DNA of 64,000 nt, from assembly GCA_964593555.1 (NCBI GenBank), contig CAZQIC010000005.1, positions 25,669 through 89,668 of the forward strand, written 5' to 3'. Positions 27,241-36,535 of the stretch are shown here, piece after piece. The stretch's first letter is position 1. Each line of letters starts with the position of its first letter. The notes beneath the pieces are model-generated. The model ran no database searches. It was not told where the DNA came from and saw nothing but the letters and a program-made list of their open reading frames with translations. The stretch is from CAZQIC01 sp964593555 (GTDB lineage Bacteria; Bacteroidota; Bacteroidia; JAFLBG01). Both the position numbers and the translations under genes were made by a program.

Positions 27241-28839
27241 ATGAAAAAAATAGTTGCAATTGTTTGTATGAGTGTTTTAATATGGAGTGGGCCTTTGGGT
27301 GCACAAACATTAGCCGATGCTATTAAACAAACTACTAACGAACAATTTGAAACTGCGGATGCAAGTTTTAAAGCATTGATACAAAGGGAGCCCAATAAAG
27401 GAGAGTATTATTTTTACTATGGAGAAAATTTCTTCAAAAATGATAATGAAGAAATGGCTTCCAACATGTATAACAAAGGTATCGAGTTGAATGCCACTGA
27501 TCCTTTGTGTTACATTGGAGTGGGTAAAATATTGTGGTACAATAAAAAGGACATAGAGGCGAAGAGTAATTTTTTTAAGGCTGTTACACTTTCACAATCA
27601 AAGAACACAACGGTTTTTATGAAAATCGCTGAGGTATATATCAATGCTGAGAACAAAGATATTCCGGAGGCTATGAACCTGCTGAACAAAGCACTGAAGT
27701 TGAACGATAAGGATCCTGAAGTTTATATTCTGTTTGGCGATGCATACCTCGAACAAAATAACGGAACAGAAGCCATTAAAATGTATAACAAGGCAATTGA
27801 GTTGAATAAAAATTCTGTTAAGGCAATTGTGCGAATTGGCAAATTATACAGCGGCGCCAGAAATTACAATGATGCATTGGCGCGTTATAAAGAGGCATCG
27901 GAGAAAGATCCTTCATTTGCGCCCGCCTATAGGGAAAAGGCAGAAATATATTACAGGGCAGGGCAGTACCAGAATGCAGTTGATCAGTATCAAAAATTTC
28001 TGGAACTAAATAATAACCTGAGTGCACGTATTCGTTATACCGGTTTTTTGTACCAGGCAAAAAAATATGAGGATGCTATTAAGCAGGGAACCGACATATT
28101 CAATACAGATTCAAGCAATGCTTACCTCTATCGTTTTTTGGGATACTCGTATTATGAGAATAAGGATTACCCTAAGGGAGTAAATAAAATGGAAGGGTTT
28201 TTTCAAAAAGCAAATGCTGATAAAGGAATTAAAATTATTTCACAGGATTATGAATACTACGGGCGTTTGCAATTAAGAACCGGTAAGGATTCACTAGGAA
28301 TTATAAATATGAAAAGGGCATTGGAGATAGACTCCACACACATTGACGTATACAGTGATCTTGGCAGCGAATATTTCAAAAAGAAAATGTATAAGGAGTC
28401 GATTGCGATGTACAAAAAGAAAATTGAAAAATCTGAAAAGGAAAATGCAAACGATAATTTTGGATTAGGCAAAGCGTATTATTTTTCCAAAGAATTTATG
28501 TTAGCCGATTCTGCATTTAAGAAAATCACCATTTCAAATCCCGATTTACCGTTGGGTTATTTATGGAGAGGTAGGGCTAATGCGCAATATGACCCTAAGA
28601 ATGAAAAGTGGTTAGCGAAGGATCATTATGAAATGTATATCTCAAAAGTAAAACCTGAGGAAATAGAAAAGAACAAAAAGGATATTATAGAGGCTTACAC
28701 TTATATGGGAGCGTTTAACAATGGCAAAAAGGATTATGCTGCTGCAAGTGAATTCTTCAAAAAGATAAAAGCGCTTGATCCTGCCAATGAAATGGCTAAG
28801 AATTTTTTCGAGAGCAAAGAAGGGATGAAGTATAAATAA
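27241..28839 (+). CDS. TPR repeat protein, exported
   Basis: 532 residues. A signal peptide ends near GPLGAQT (about 23). The rest is a chain of tetratricopeptide repeats, about a dozen 34-residue helix pairs, for example AIKMYNKAIELNKNSVKAIVRIGKLYSGARNYNDALARYKEASEKD split over residues 178-225 and AIKQGTDIFNTDSSNAYLYRFLGYSYYENKDYPKG. It should act as a periplasmic or outer-membrane-associated scaffold. It starts 8 bp after the PstS-like gene and ends the tonB operon; such TPR proteins accompany exb-tonB loci in other Bacteroidota, partner unknown. Confidence 0.9.
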   Translation: MKKIVAIVCMSVLIWSGPLGAQTLADAIKQTTNEQFETADASFKALIQREPNKGEYYFYYGENFFKNDNEEMASNMYNKGIELNATDPLCYIGVGKILWYNKKDIEAKSNFFKAVTLSQSKNTTVFMKIAEVYINAENKDIPEAMNLLNKALKLNDKDPEVYILFGDAYLEQNNGTEAIKMYNKAIELNKNSVKAIVRIGKLYSGARNYNDALARYKEASEKDPSFAPAYREKAEIYYRAGQYQNAVDQYQKFLELNNNLSARIRYTGFLYQAKKYEDAIKQGTDIFNTDSSNAYLYRFLGYSYYENKDYPKGVNKMEGFFQKANADKGIKIISQDYEYYGRLQLRTGKDSLGIINMKRALEIDSTHIDVYSDLGSEYFKKKMYKESIAMYKKKIEKSEKENANDNFGLGKAYYFSKEFMLADSAFKKITISNPDLPLGYLWRGRANAQYDPKNEKWLAKDHYEMYISKVKPEEIEKNKKDIIEAYTYMGAFNNGKKDYAAASEFFKKIKALDPANEMAKNFFESKEGMKYK

Positions 28840-28932
28840 AATTATCCCATCTCTGGTTTTATATTTGACTAATGCGAAAGCATGCCGTGGGTGAGCGTGC
28901 GTCTTTAATCTAAAATTTATAAGGGAGAGGTG

Positions 28933-30903
28933 CTAATCGTCGTTACCGATACGTTTTAATTTTATTTCTCCAATGGGTGTCAATACAAGCGGTACCATTT
29001 CCACTGATATAGAACTGGTATCAAGTCCAAAGGCTTTTTCTTCTGACAGAGAAAGTTTTCTTAAAACAAAATAAATATTCAGTATCATGTTGTCGAAGAA
29101 AGAAAGATCGTTTTCGAACGAAAGAAATTTTTCTAAAATTACAAAGCGAAAATCGCCGATCACGTTTTGTTTGTTCAGTGATTCATAACGGCTGGTAATA
29201 TCTACTTCTTTATTCTTCACCATGTCTTCCACCACTTTCCTGAACATTAAATTAATGCGTGGTGCAACACGGAACCCTAATCTGAAATCAATTCTGATCA
29301 CATCCTGTTCAACGATCTCGGTCACTTTATATTCCATTCTATAAGGCTCATCCACTACATCCACATGCACAAACCAATAAATGTCGGCACGCTTGGGCTG
29401 TTTTTTAAGTATAGAATAAATTGCACCTGATTCTATCTCATCTGTTTTGTTTGCACCTGTGAGATATACTAGGTGAGTGGCGTATTTAGGAATGCTAAGA
29501 TCTTTACTGAGGTCAGTAAGTAAAGTTAAATAATCACTCAGCTTCACAAAGTCCACATAGCGGTTGCGAATTTCTTTTGCCTGGTGCCAGGCGAAAATAA
29601 TAGAGATAAGTATTGTGCTGATCAATAGACTCACCCATCCGCCATGAATAACTTTGCTTGCATTCGCAAAAAGAAACGCGAACTCAAGAGAGAAGTAAAC
29701 TATAACAAAACTTATAATAGTAATTGGTTTGTATCGTTTGAGTAACATATAAAATACAAGCAGGGTAGAGGTCATTAACATGTCAAGGTTTATGGTTAAG
29801 CCGTACGCGGCTTCCATATTTGATGACTCCTGAAAATAAAGCACAATACCCAAACAGCCTGCCCAAAGCATCCAGTTTACAGAAGGTATATAAAGTTGTC
29901 CTTTAAGATCAGTAGGATATTTTATTCTCACTTTCGGCCAGAAGTTAAGTCGCATGGCTTCGTTAATAAGAGTAAAGGAAGCGCTGATCAATGCCTGGCT
30001 CGCAACAACAGCAGCAGCTGTTGAGATAACAATCCCTGTAATCAAAAACCAGGAAGGCATTAAGGCGAAGAATGGATTCCCGCCACTGATATCACTAAGG
30101 TGTTGTCCCTGATTCGCCAATAACCAAGCGCCTTGTCCAAAATAATTGATGAGCAGCATGGTTTTAACAAAGAACCATGATACACGGATATTTTTTTTGC
30201 CGCAATGTCCCAGGTCGGAGTAGAGTGCTTCCGCTCCCGTGGTACACAGAAAAACTGCGCCTAAAATAAGGAATCCTTCAGGGTGTTCTGACAAAAGTTT
30301 ATAAGCGTAATATGGATTTATTGCTTTTAATATTTCTGCGTTAATAAGCAGTTGCGACATTCCTAAGGTGCCAAGCATAAGGAACCAAACAAGCATAACC
30401 GGTCCAAAACTTTTTCCAATAAATTTTGTCCCAAATTGTTGAACAAAAAATAATATGGTGAGTATAATAAGTACAACAGGTACAATATAATTATCGCCCG
30501 GTATAACTCTTCTGAAACCTTCAACGGCAGATGTAACAGAGATAGATGGGGTCATGATGCCATCCGCCAGCAATGCGCTTCCTCCAATGATTGCCGGAAA
30601 TATGAGCCATTTTACTTTTGATCGTCTTACTAAAGTGTACAAAGAAAATATTCCACCTTCACCTTTGTTATCAGCTCTTAGTGTAAGGATAACATACTTA
30701 ATGGTAGTTTGTAATGTGAGTGTCCAGAAAATGCAAGAGATACCTCCAAGTACAACTTCAGCAGTAATTGGCAATTCACCTACTACTGCTTTTAATACGT
30801 AAAGCGGTGATGTTCCTATATCACCATAAATAATTCCAAGTGTAACAAGGAGACCTGCTGCAGTTACTTTACTATGGCCGTTGGTATGTTTGCCGCTTTG
30901 CAC
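28933..30903 (-). CDS. kup: KUP family potassium uptake protein
   Basis: 656 residues, full length. Twelve membrane helices occupy residues 14-430 with the family hallmark GIIYGDIGTSPLY, then EGGIFSLYTLVRR, GGSALLADGIMTPSISV and GAEALYSDLGHCG. A cytosolic C-terminal domain of about 200 residues follows (YATHLVYLTGANKTDEIE ... DFRFVILEKFLS). It imports K+ with protons across the inner membrane. The GTG at 30903 is used as start because it is followed by VTAAGLLVTLGIIYGDIG at the usual distance. It is downstream of the giant adhesin gene on the same strand with two hairpins between. Confidence 0.95.
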   Translation of the reverse strand: MQSGKHTNGHSKVTAAGLLVTLGIIYGDIGTSPLYVLKAVVGELPITAEVVLGGISCIFWTLTLQTTIKYVILTLRADNKGEGGIFSLYTLVRRSKVKWLIFPAIIGGSALLADGIMTPSISVTSAVEGFRRVIPGDNYIVPVVLIILTILFFVQQFGTKFIGKSFGPVMLVWFLMLGTLGMSQLLINAEILKAINPYYAYKLLSEHPEGFLILGAVFLCTTGAEALYSDLGHCGKKNIRVSWFFVKTMLLINYFGQGAWLLANQGQHLSDISGGNPFFALMPSWFLITGIVISTAAAVVASQALISASFTLINEAMRLNFWPKVRIKYPTDLKGQLYIPSVNWMLWAGCLGIVLYFQESSNMEAAYGLTINLDMLMTSTLLVFYMLLKRYKPITIISFVIVYFSLEFAFLFANASKVIHGGWVSLLISTILISIIFAWHQAKEIRNRYVDFVKLSDYLTLLTDLSKDLSIPKYATHLVYLTGANKTDEIESGAIYSILKKQPKRADIYWFVHVDVVDEPYRMEYKVTEIVEQDVIRIDFRLGFRVAPRINLMFRKVVEDMVKNKEVDITSRYESLNKQNVIGDFRFVILEKFLSFENDLSFFDNMILNIYFVLRKLSLSEEKAFGLDTSSISVEMVPLVLTPIGEIKLKRIGNDD

Positions 30904-30950
30904 AGCTGTGTGTTAAGACAGGATTATAAAATTACTAAATATTATGAATG

Positions 30951-31010
30951 GCCTAACGGAATTTCGACCAATGTTAGGCATTGATAGTTTAAGGTTGAAA
31001 CACCTTAAAC
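30951..31010 (-). other. Two tandem hairpins between the 1738-residue adhesin gene and kup
   Basis: GCCTAAC (30951-30957) pairs with GTTAGGC (30973-30979), and GTTTAAGGT (30987-30995) pairs perfectly with ACCTTAAAC (31002-31010). Neither is followed by a T-run on the minus strand, so they are not classic terminators; they could mark the 3' end of the adhesin mRNA or protect it. Confidence 0.4.
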
Positions 31011-31064
31011 AAAGGGGCTAAAAAGAAAGATTACCGTATTAGAGCGTGTTTTCAAGTATTTTTA

Positions 31065-34000
31065 CTACCTGATCAGGTTGACATTCCCAACAAAGCGATG
31101 CCTGTTATTTAGAACATCTTTCATTACGATCCTCCAAACATACGTGTCCTGTTGTGCTATATCTGTTCCGTTATTGGCTTTGCCATTCCATCCGGCGTTA
31201 GGATCATAAGTTTTGAATATAACATCACCCCAGCGATCATAGATAAGGAATTCATAGTATTCACCCTCCATGCCAATTCCTATAGGTTTAAATATGTCAT
31301 TCACATTATCACCGTTTGGTGTAAACGTATTTGGAACATACATTACAAAATCAGGATTGATCCGTATATTTTTGTACGCAGTGTCTGTACACCCAAATTC
31401 ATTTGTAACAATAAGTTGTGTTCTATATGTCCCTGTATCAGGAAAAATATAGTTTGGATGTTGAATTGCAGATTGTGCATTTGGCAGATCGTCAAAGGTC
31501 CATTGCCAGCTTATTGCTCGGATAGAAAGATCCGTAAAATATACATTTGGTGAAAGGATGGTCGCTGGTTGCGGAGTAGCTTTAAATGCTGCAATAGGAT
31601 CAGGATGAACAGTAATGTAATTTGCCATTACATTTGTTGCAGAACAGCCTTTTGTATCAGTAACTGTCAGGCTTACCGAGTAAACCCCGGGTGTAGTATA
31701 ACAATTCATTCCTGTTGGATCTGTTGAAGAATAGGCTCCGTTGCCAAAGCCCCAATTTGCTGTTGCAGTATTTGCAGTATTGTTTATGAACGTAACACAA
31801 AGAGGACCACAGCCACTAACAACATCCGAAGTAAAGCTTACATCAGGAATTGGATTTACTGAAACAGTAGTTGCGGCCGATGCTGTGCATCCTTTTGAAT
31901 CGGTAACGGTTACATTATAATTTGTTGTAGCAATGGGTTGTGTCTGTATCGAAGATGTTACCGCACCATTGTTCCAGCTGTAAGTATATGCCGGTGTTCC
32001 CCCAACAACATTTGCATTGATAGTTGCAGTTTGACCCATGCATATTTGAGATGTGCCATTGGTGTTTACAACAAGCTGTGCGGGTTCTGTTATTGTAGCT
32101 GCTGCAGTTACAGTACAACCATTATTATCTGTAACTGTGCAAGAGAAAAGTCCTGCGGGAATATTATTGGCAGTTTTATTTGTTTGTCCATTATCCCAAA
32201 GATAAGTATAGCCGGCAGTGCCTCCGTTTTGCTGAACAGTTGCTGTGCCATCATTGCCTCCAAAACAAGAAACCGAAGTGACATTAATGTTTGCAGTTAA
32301 TTGCGATGGTTGTGTAATAGCTACCTGCATTGTATCCTTACATCCATTTGCATCAGTCATTGTACAAGTGTAAACCCCGGCACAAAAATTTATTCCGATT
32401 AATCCATTTTGTACAAAAGTTCCGCTCCAGGCATATGTATAAGGGCCATTGGCGTTACCGCTTAATTGCAATGTTGCCGTACCATCGCAGCCGTTATAAC
32501 AGCTTGTTCCGGTTTTGCTTACAAATTGAAATGTATCTGCTTGTGCTGCAAGTACAGCTACAGAATTTACCAACGAACATCCATTGTTATCAGAAAGTGT
32601 TAACGTGTAAACTCCTGCACCTAAATTATTAAGTAGGGCGGTTGCTCCAGAGTTACTCCAGCTGTAAGTATAATTCGTTGTACCTCCTCCTGCGACTGCT
32701 GTTGCTGCTCCATCAGATAATAAGCAATGATCCGGAGTGCTTGATAAATTCAATGTTAAAACCGGAGGCTCAGTTAATGTTGTGTTTGCCTGCATTGTAC
32801 ATCCGTTGTTGTCTGTAACAACAACAGTATATGGCCCTGCATTTAAACCGCTGGCAGTGGTTGATGTTTGAGCTGATGGATTCCAGCTATAGTTATATGG
32901 TATTATTCCTCCTGCAGCATTTACAGTTATACTTCCTGTATTGTTCCCGTTGCACAGTATATCCGTTTGTGATATAATGTTTGCCGCAAGTACTGGCGGT
33001 TCTGTGAGTGTAACAGACTTTGTTGCAGTACATCCATTGTTATCGGTGATTGTTACAGTGTAAACTCCTGCGATAATATTTGTGATAGATTGGGTTGCCT
33101 GCGCACCCGGGTTCCATAAATAAGTATACGCACCTGTTCCTCCAATGGCACCTGCTGAAGCTCCGCCGGTTGCATCACCGTAACAACGTATATCGGTTTG
33201 AGAAGGAACAAAAGCAAGCAGTGCAGTAGGTTCTGAAATAGACGCAGAAACTGTTGCAGAACAATTGTTAGCGTCAGTTACTGTTAAACTATATAATCCT
33301 GTTCCAAGATTACTGATGTTAGGTGTGTTAGGTGAATTGCTCCACGTATATGAATATGCGCCTGCACCACCGGCTGTACTTGTATTTATAAAACCATTGT
33401 TGTTCCCAAAACAAGTAACATCATTCTGAGAGGTAATGTTTAAAGTAAGCAAAGGCGGTTGCGTAATATTTGTTGAAGCAGTTGCCGTGCACCCATTAGC
33501 ATCTGTAATTACCACGCTGTAAGTTGTGGCAATAAGATTGCTGGCAGTTTTACCGGTTTGTCCGGAAGGTGTCCATATATAAGTATACGCTACGGTTCCT
33601 CCGATTGCAGAAGCCGTGGCCCCTCCCGATGGATTTCCATTACACATTACATTTGTGAATGTTGGTATGCTTGCTTGTAATAGAGGAGGCTGCGTCACTT
33701 GTACTGATACAGTATCTTTTGCACAATTAGCGTCCGTAACTGTTACTGAGTAAATTCCCGGACCTAAATTAAGAGCGGCTTGAGTTAATTGTGTAGGATT
33801 AGTTGACCATGAATAGGTCATTGCAGGAACACCGCCAACAGGATTTGCTGTTGCAATACCATTATTAGCTCCATAACAAGTAACCGGAGTTTGTGTTGCA
33901 GTTGGCTTTAACAATGGTTTGAAACTTAATACAAATGCATCGTTCGGACCTCCATTGTATGAAGCATCATAGTATGCACCGCCTGCAGGATTTATTCCTA

Positions 34001-36281
34001 AGCCGCCGCTTGAATATTCCCCAGTTAAAAATATTTTTCCTTTCCAGTCAAGCGCTAATTGCCATGCTGCGTCATTATCTCCCGCGCCGCCATAAAAAGT
34101 TCCCCAGGTTTGAACACCATTAGGGTCAAATGAGATTATTCCAATATCACCATATATAGTACCTCCGCCATTGTGCGTACCGTCATAATAATATGATGCT
34201 CCTCCATTGAAGGTTGGAAAATTAGTAGAACAGGTTCTGCCCGCAACAAATACATTTCCGCAGGGATCAACGGTAACATCAAGTGCAACTTCACTCCTAG
34301 TTCCTCCATAATAAGTTGCCCATGTACACGCTCTGGTGTTATCAAATTTCACAATGAACCAATCTCCAAAACTGTAAAATGGCATTGCTAATGGTCCGGC
34401 AAGTGCTGGTTGGTTAAATGCGCCGGCAAGATTTTGTACCGGAAGGTTTGTTGAAGCTGAGCTGCCAACTATATAAACATTTCCATTAGCATCCACATCT
34501 ATTCCTTCTCCTGCATCCGAACCGTCTCCACCAAAATAAGTAGACCACTGCATACTGTAGTTAGCGCCGCTGAATTCTGTTACATAAGCATCACCGTATA
34601 AAAATCCGCTGCCGCCCATGATGTTTTGATAGTAAGCGCCTCCAAGTGGATTTAATCTTGTGAAGTTTGTAGATTTTGCAAATCCTGTAACAAAAATGTT
34701 TCCATTGAAAGGAGATACTTTAATATCAAGCCCAACATCAACACCATTTCCGCCTAATAAAGTTCCCCATAGACATGCCCCTGCGGCATTAAATTTTAAT
34801 ACACACGCATCGCCGCCCAAATAAAAATCTGTACAATCTCCTCCACCATATGTGTTGTCATAAAATGCTCCTCCGCCCGGATCAGTAGTAGGAAAGTTGT
34901 TACATCCTGCATAACCTGTAATATAAATGTTGTTATTGTTATCTGTTGTAATGCCCATTCCTTTGTCGCCATTTTCACCGCCGTATGCTGTTGCCCATTG
35001 ACAAACTCCTGCAGCATCAAATTTTAATATCATAACATCGTAGTACGGTGTGGCACCAATATTCGGTGTTTGGTTATAAGCTCCGGGTAAATTTTTAAGC
35101 GGGAAGGTTGATGATCTTGTTCCTCCTGTCACATAAACATTGCCCAGGTTATCTGCAGCAATTCCTTCACCTCTGTCGTCTTCATTTCCGCCATAGTAAG
35201 TGGACCATTGCATTGCTCCATTGTTATTAAATTTTGTGATAAATGCATCAACCGTTCCGGCGCTTATTACACCCTGGTAGGCGTTTAACATGGGGAAGTT
35301 TACAGAAATAACAAACCCTGTGATGTAAACATTTCCCACTTTATCTACTGTAATTGCACGGCCGCCGTCATTGCTGTTTCCACCTAAATAAGTAGACCAC
35401 CATAGTCTCAATGGAGGGTCAATGGTAAGATCTTCATTCGTATTGTATTGGCCTATGTTAAAAAATGCAATTCCATTATCAAGTACGTATGAAGACGCTA
35501 CAGGTTTTTTATTTCCGTTTTGGAAAGAATACAACTCACCTTCTACCAGTTCGCCTAAAGAAGTAATGATCTTTAATGAACTATTGTTTTCTCCTAATTC
35601 AACATCTCCCTTACCAACATATTGCATTTTAATATTGTCAGGGTTAGCGCCAGGGTGTACAACAAAATCATATTTAACTCCGTGAGTTGCGCTTGAGTGG
35701 AATACCCAGTCAATGCCGGGATAAATATTTGGTATGGTTACTTTGCCATAAGTTTTAACGTCAAAAATTCCATTTGGGCAATGACCTAAATAATAATCAA
35801 CTCTTCCTTCTGAAATAATATTTTCCTTGATCAGGTTCTGAGCGGAGATGTTGGCTCCCTGCAAATTCATATCCACTCTAACCCATTCCATTTTTGATGG
35901 AGCATCATTTGCTTGCTCAAGTATTTCTTTTTCTAATTTTGCGGTTTCAGCTTCAGAAGCATCCTTTTCTTCTAAAGGTCTTAAGAACATATAGGTTATC
36001 CCGCTTGTGGTAACATACAGGTCAGTGCCATCAATATTTGTTTTAAAAAGTACGTTTGGAACTGGATTTCCGCTCATATCTGCCATCTGACCTTTATTCT
36101 CAGTGAAGCCCGCAGTGCTTGCAGTCATTGATTTTTGGCCATCTGCCATCGAAATGGGCGAATTTTTACTAAAATTTTGAGAAAACGTATCTGAATGAAA
36201 AAAAACTAAGATAAGGATTAGCGTCGTTGCCTTTTTTGAAAAATCGCTGAAATTGCGAAGATTGGGGATCTTTATCATCAA
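31065..36281 (-). CDS. Giant T9SS type B adhesin: SBBP propeller, SprB repeats, PKD
   Basis: 1738 residues. A signal peptide ends near DTFSQ (about 35). Residues 55-320 form a conserved opening seen before SBBP repeats (FTENKGQMADMSGNPVP ... YPGIDWVFHSS ... HPGANPDNIKMQY). Residues 320-790 carry about eight SBBP repeats of the type WSTYLGGNSNDGG...GNVYITG. Residues 794-1470 hold about ten SprB repeats, then PKD modules, and the last 90 residues are the gliding-motility C-terminal domain (VPNTFTPNGDNVNDIF ... GNVNLIR), a type B T9SS signal. Probably a filamentous surface adhesin used in attachment or gliding. The repeats invite recombination and length variation. Confidence 0.9.
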   Translation of the reverse strand: MMIKIPNLRNFSDFSKKATTLILILVFFHSDTFSQNFSKNSPISMADGQKSMTASTAGFTENKGQMADMSGNPVPNVLFKTNIDGTDLYVTTSGITYMFLRPLEEKDASEAETAKLEKEILEQANDAPSKMEWVRVDMNLQGANISAQNLIKENIISEGRVDYYLGHCPNGIFDVKTYGKVTIPNIYPGIDWVFHSSATHGVKYDFVVHPGANPDNIKMQYVGKGDVELGENNSSLKIITSLGELVEGELYSFQNGNKKPVASSYVLDNGIAFFNIGQYNTNEDLTIDPPLRLWWSTYLGGNSNDGGRAITVDKVGNVYITGFVISVNFPMLNAYQGVISAGTVDAFITKFNNNGAMQWSTYYGGNEDDRGEGIAADNLGNVYVTGGTRSSTFPLKNLPGAYNQTPNIGATPYYDVMILKFDAAGVCQWATAYGGENGDKGMGITTDNNNNIYITGYAGCNNFPTTDPGGGAFYDNTYGGGDCTDFYLGGDACVLKFNAAGACLWGTLLGGNGVDVGLDIKVSPFNGNIFVTGFAKSTNFTRLNPLGGAYYQNIMGGSGFLYGDAYVTEFSGANYSMQWSTYFGGDGSDAGEGIDVDANGNVYIVGSSASTNLPVQNLAGAFNQPALAGPLAMPFYSFGDWFIVKFDNTRACTWATYYGGTRSEVALDVTVDPCGNVFVAGRTCSTNFPTFNGGASYYYDGTHNGGGTIYGDIGIISFDPNGVQTWGTFYGGAGDNDAAWQLALDWKGKIFLTGEYSSGGLGINPAGGAYYDASYNGGPNDAFVLSFKPLLKPTATQTPVTCYGANNGIATANPVGGVPAMTYSWSTNPTQLTQAALNLGPGIYSVTVTDANCAKDTVSVQVTQPPLLQASIPTFTNVMCNGNPSGGATASAIGGTVAYTYIWTPSGQTGKTASNLIATTYSVVITDANGCTATASTNITQPPLLTLNITSQNDVTCFGNNNGFINTSTAGGAGAYSYTWSNSPNTPNISNLGTGLYSLTVTDANNCSATVSASISEPTALLAFVPSQTDIRCYGDATGGASAGAIGGTGAYTYLWNPGAQATQSITNIIAGVYTVTITDNNGCTATKSVTLTEPPVLAANIISQTDILCNGNNTGSITVNAAGGIIPYNYSWNPSAQTSTTASGLNAGPYTVVVTDNNGCTMQANTTLTEPPVLTLNLSSTPDHCLLSDGAATAVAGGGTTNYTYSWSNSGATALLNNLGAGVYTLTLSDNNGCSLVNSVAVLAAQADTFQFVSKTGTSCYNGCDGTATLQLSGNANGPYTYAWSGTFVQNGLIGINFCAGVYTCTMTDANGCKDTMQVAITQPSQLTANINVTSVSCFGGNDGTATVQQNGGTAGYTYLWDNGQTNKTANNIPAGLFSCTVTDNNGCTVTAAATITEPAQLVVNTNGTSQICMGQTATINANVVGGTPAYTYSWNNGAVTSSIQTQPIATTNYNVTVTDSKGCTASAATTVSVNPIPDVSFTSDVVSGCGPLCVTFINNTANTATANWGFGNGAYSSTDPTGMNCYTTPGVYSVSLTVTDTKGCSATNVMANYITVHPDPIAAFKATPQPATILSPNVYFTDLSIRAISWQWTFDDLPNAQSAIQHPNYIFPDTGTYRTQLIVTNEFGCTDTAYKNIRINPDFVMYVPNTFTPNGDNVNDIFKPIGIGMEGEYYEFLIYDRWGDVIFKTYDPNAGWNGKANNGTDIAQQDTYVWRIVMKDVLNNRHRFVGNVNLIR

Positions 36282-36368
36282 AATTTTTATAAGTGTTTAA
36301 TCAATACAATTATTAAATGGGTTCGATGTTAAAAATGAGAAAAAGACGGAAAAAACCTAAACCTTTTT

Positions 36369-36421
36369 TTTTGCATTATAAGGAATTGACGGGCCATCTT
36401 TTAGGGCGGAATAATGCAAAA
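36369..36421. promoter_or_regulatory. Inverted repeat upstream of tig, candidate operator
   Basis: TTTTGCATTAT (36369-36379) and ATAATGCAAAA (36411-36421) are perfect 11-bp inverted arms separated by 31 bp. The right arm ends about 20 bp before the -7 box, where the -33 element should be, so a protein bound across both arms could control the protease operon. No helix-turn-helix regulator gene is nearby. Confidence 0.4.
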
Positions 36422-36441
36422 TCCTTTTAGATAAATATTAC

Positions 36442-36449
36442 TATCTTTG
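36442..36449 (+). promoter_or_regulatory. -7 promoter box of tig-clpP-clpX (TATCTTTG)
   Basis: TATCTTTG is a strong match to TAnnTTTG. It predicts a start near 36456 and a leader of about 80 nt before the tig ATG at 36536. The -33 region is not a clean TTTG and overlaps the inverted repeat arm. Confidence 0.5.
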
Positions 36450-36535
36450 CAATCCTTTTTATAACGTTTTTATGTGAAAATGGCCATCTTCTTATACCGA
36501 AGAGCTTTAGCGAAAAGGATTAAATTTTTTTACTG

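Noticed and set aside
31860..33900. Regularly spaced similar DNA segments, at first CRISPR-like
   Set aside because: Spacing of about 220-240 bp with protein-level conservation; these are the SprB repeats of the adhesin, coding and without short identical repeats.
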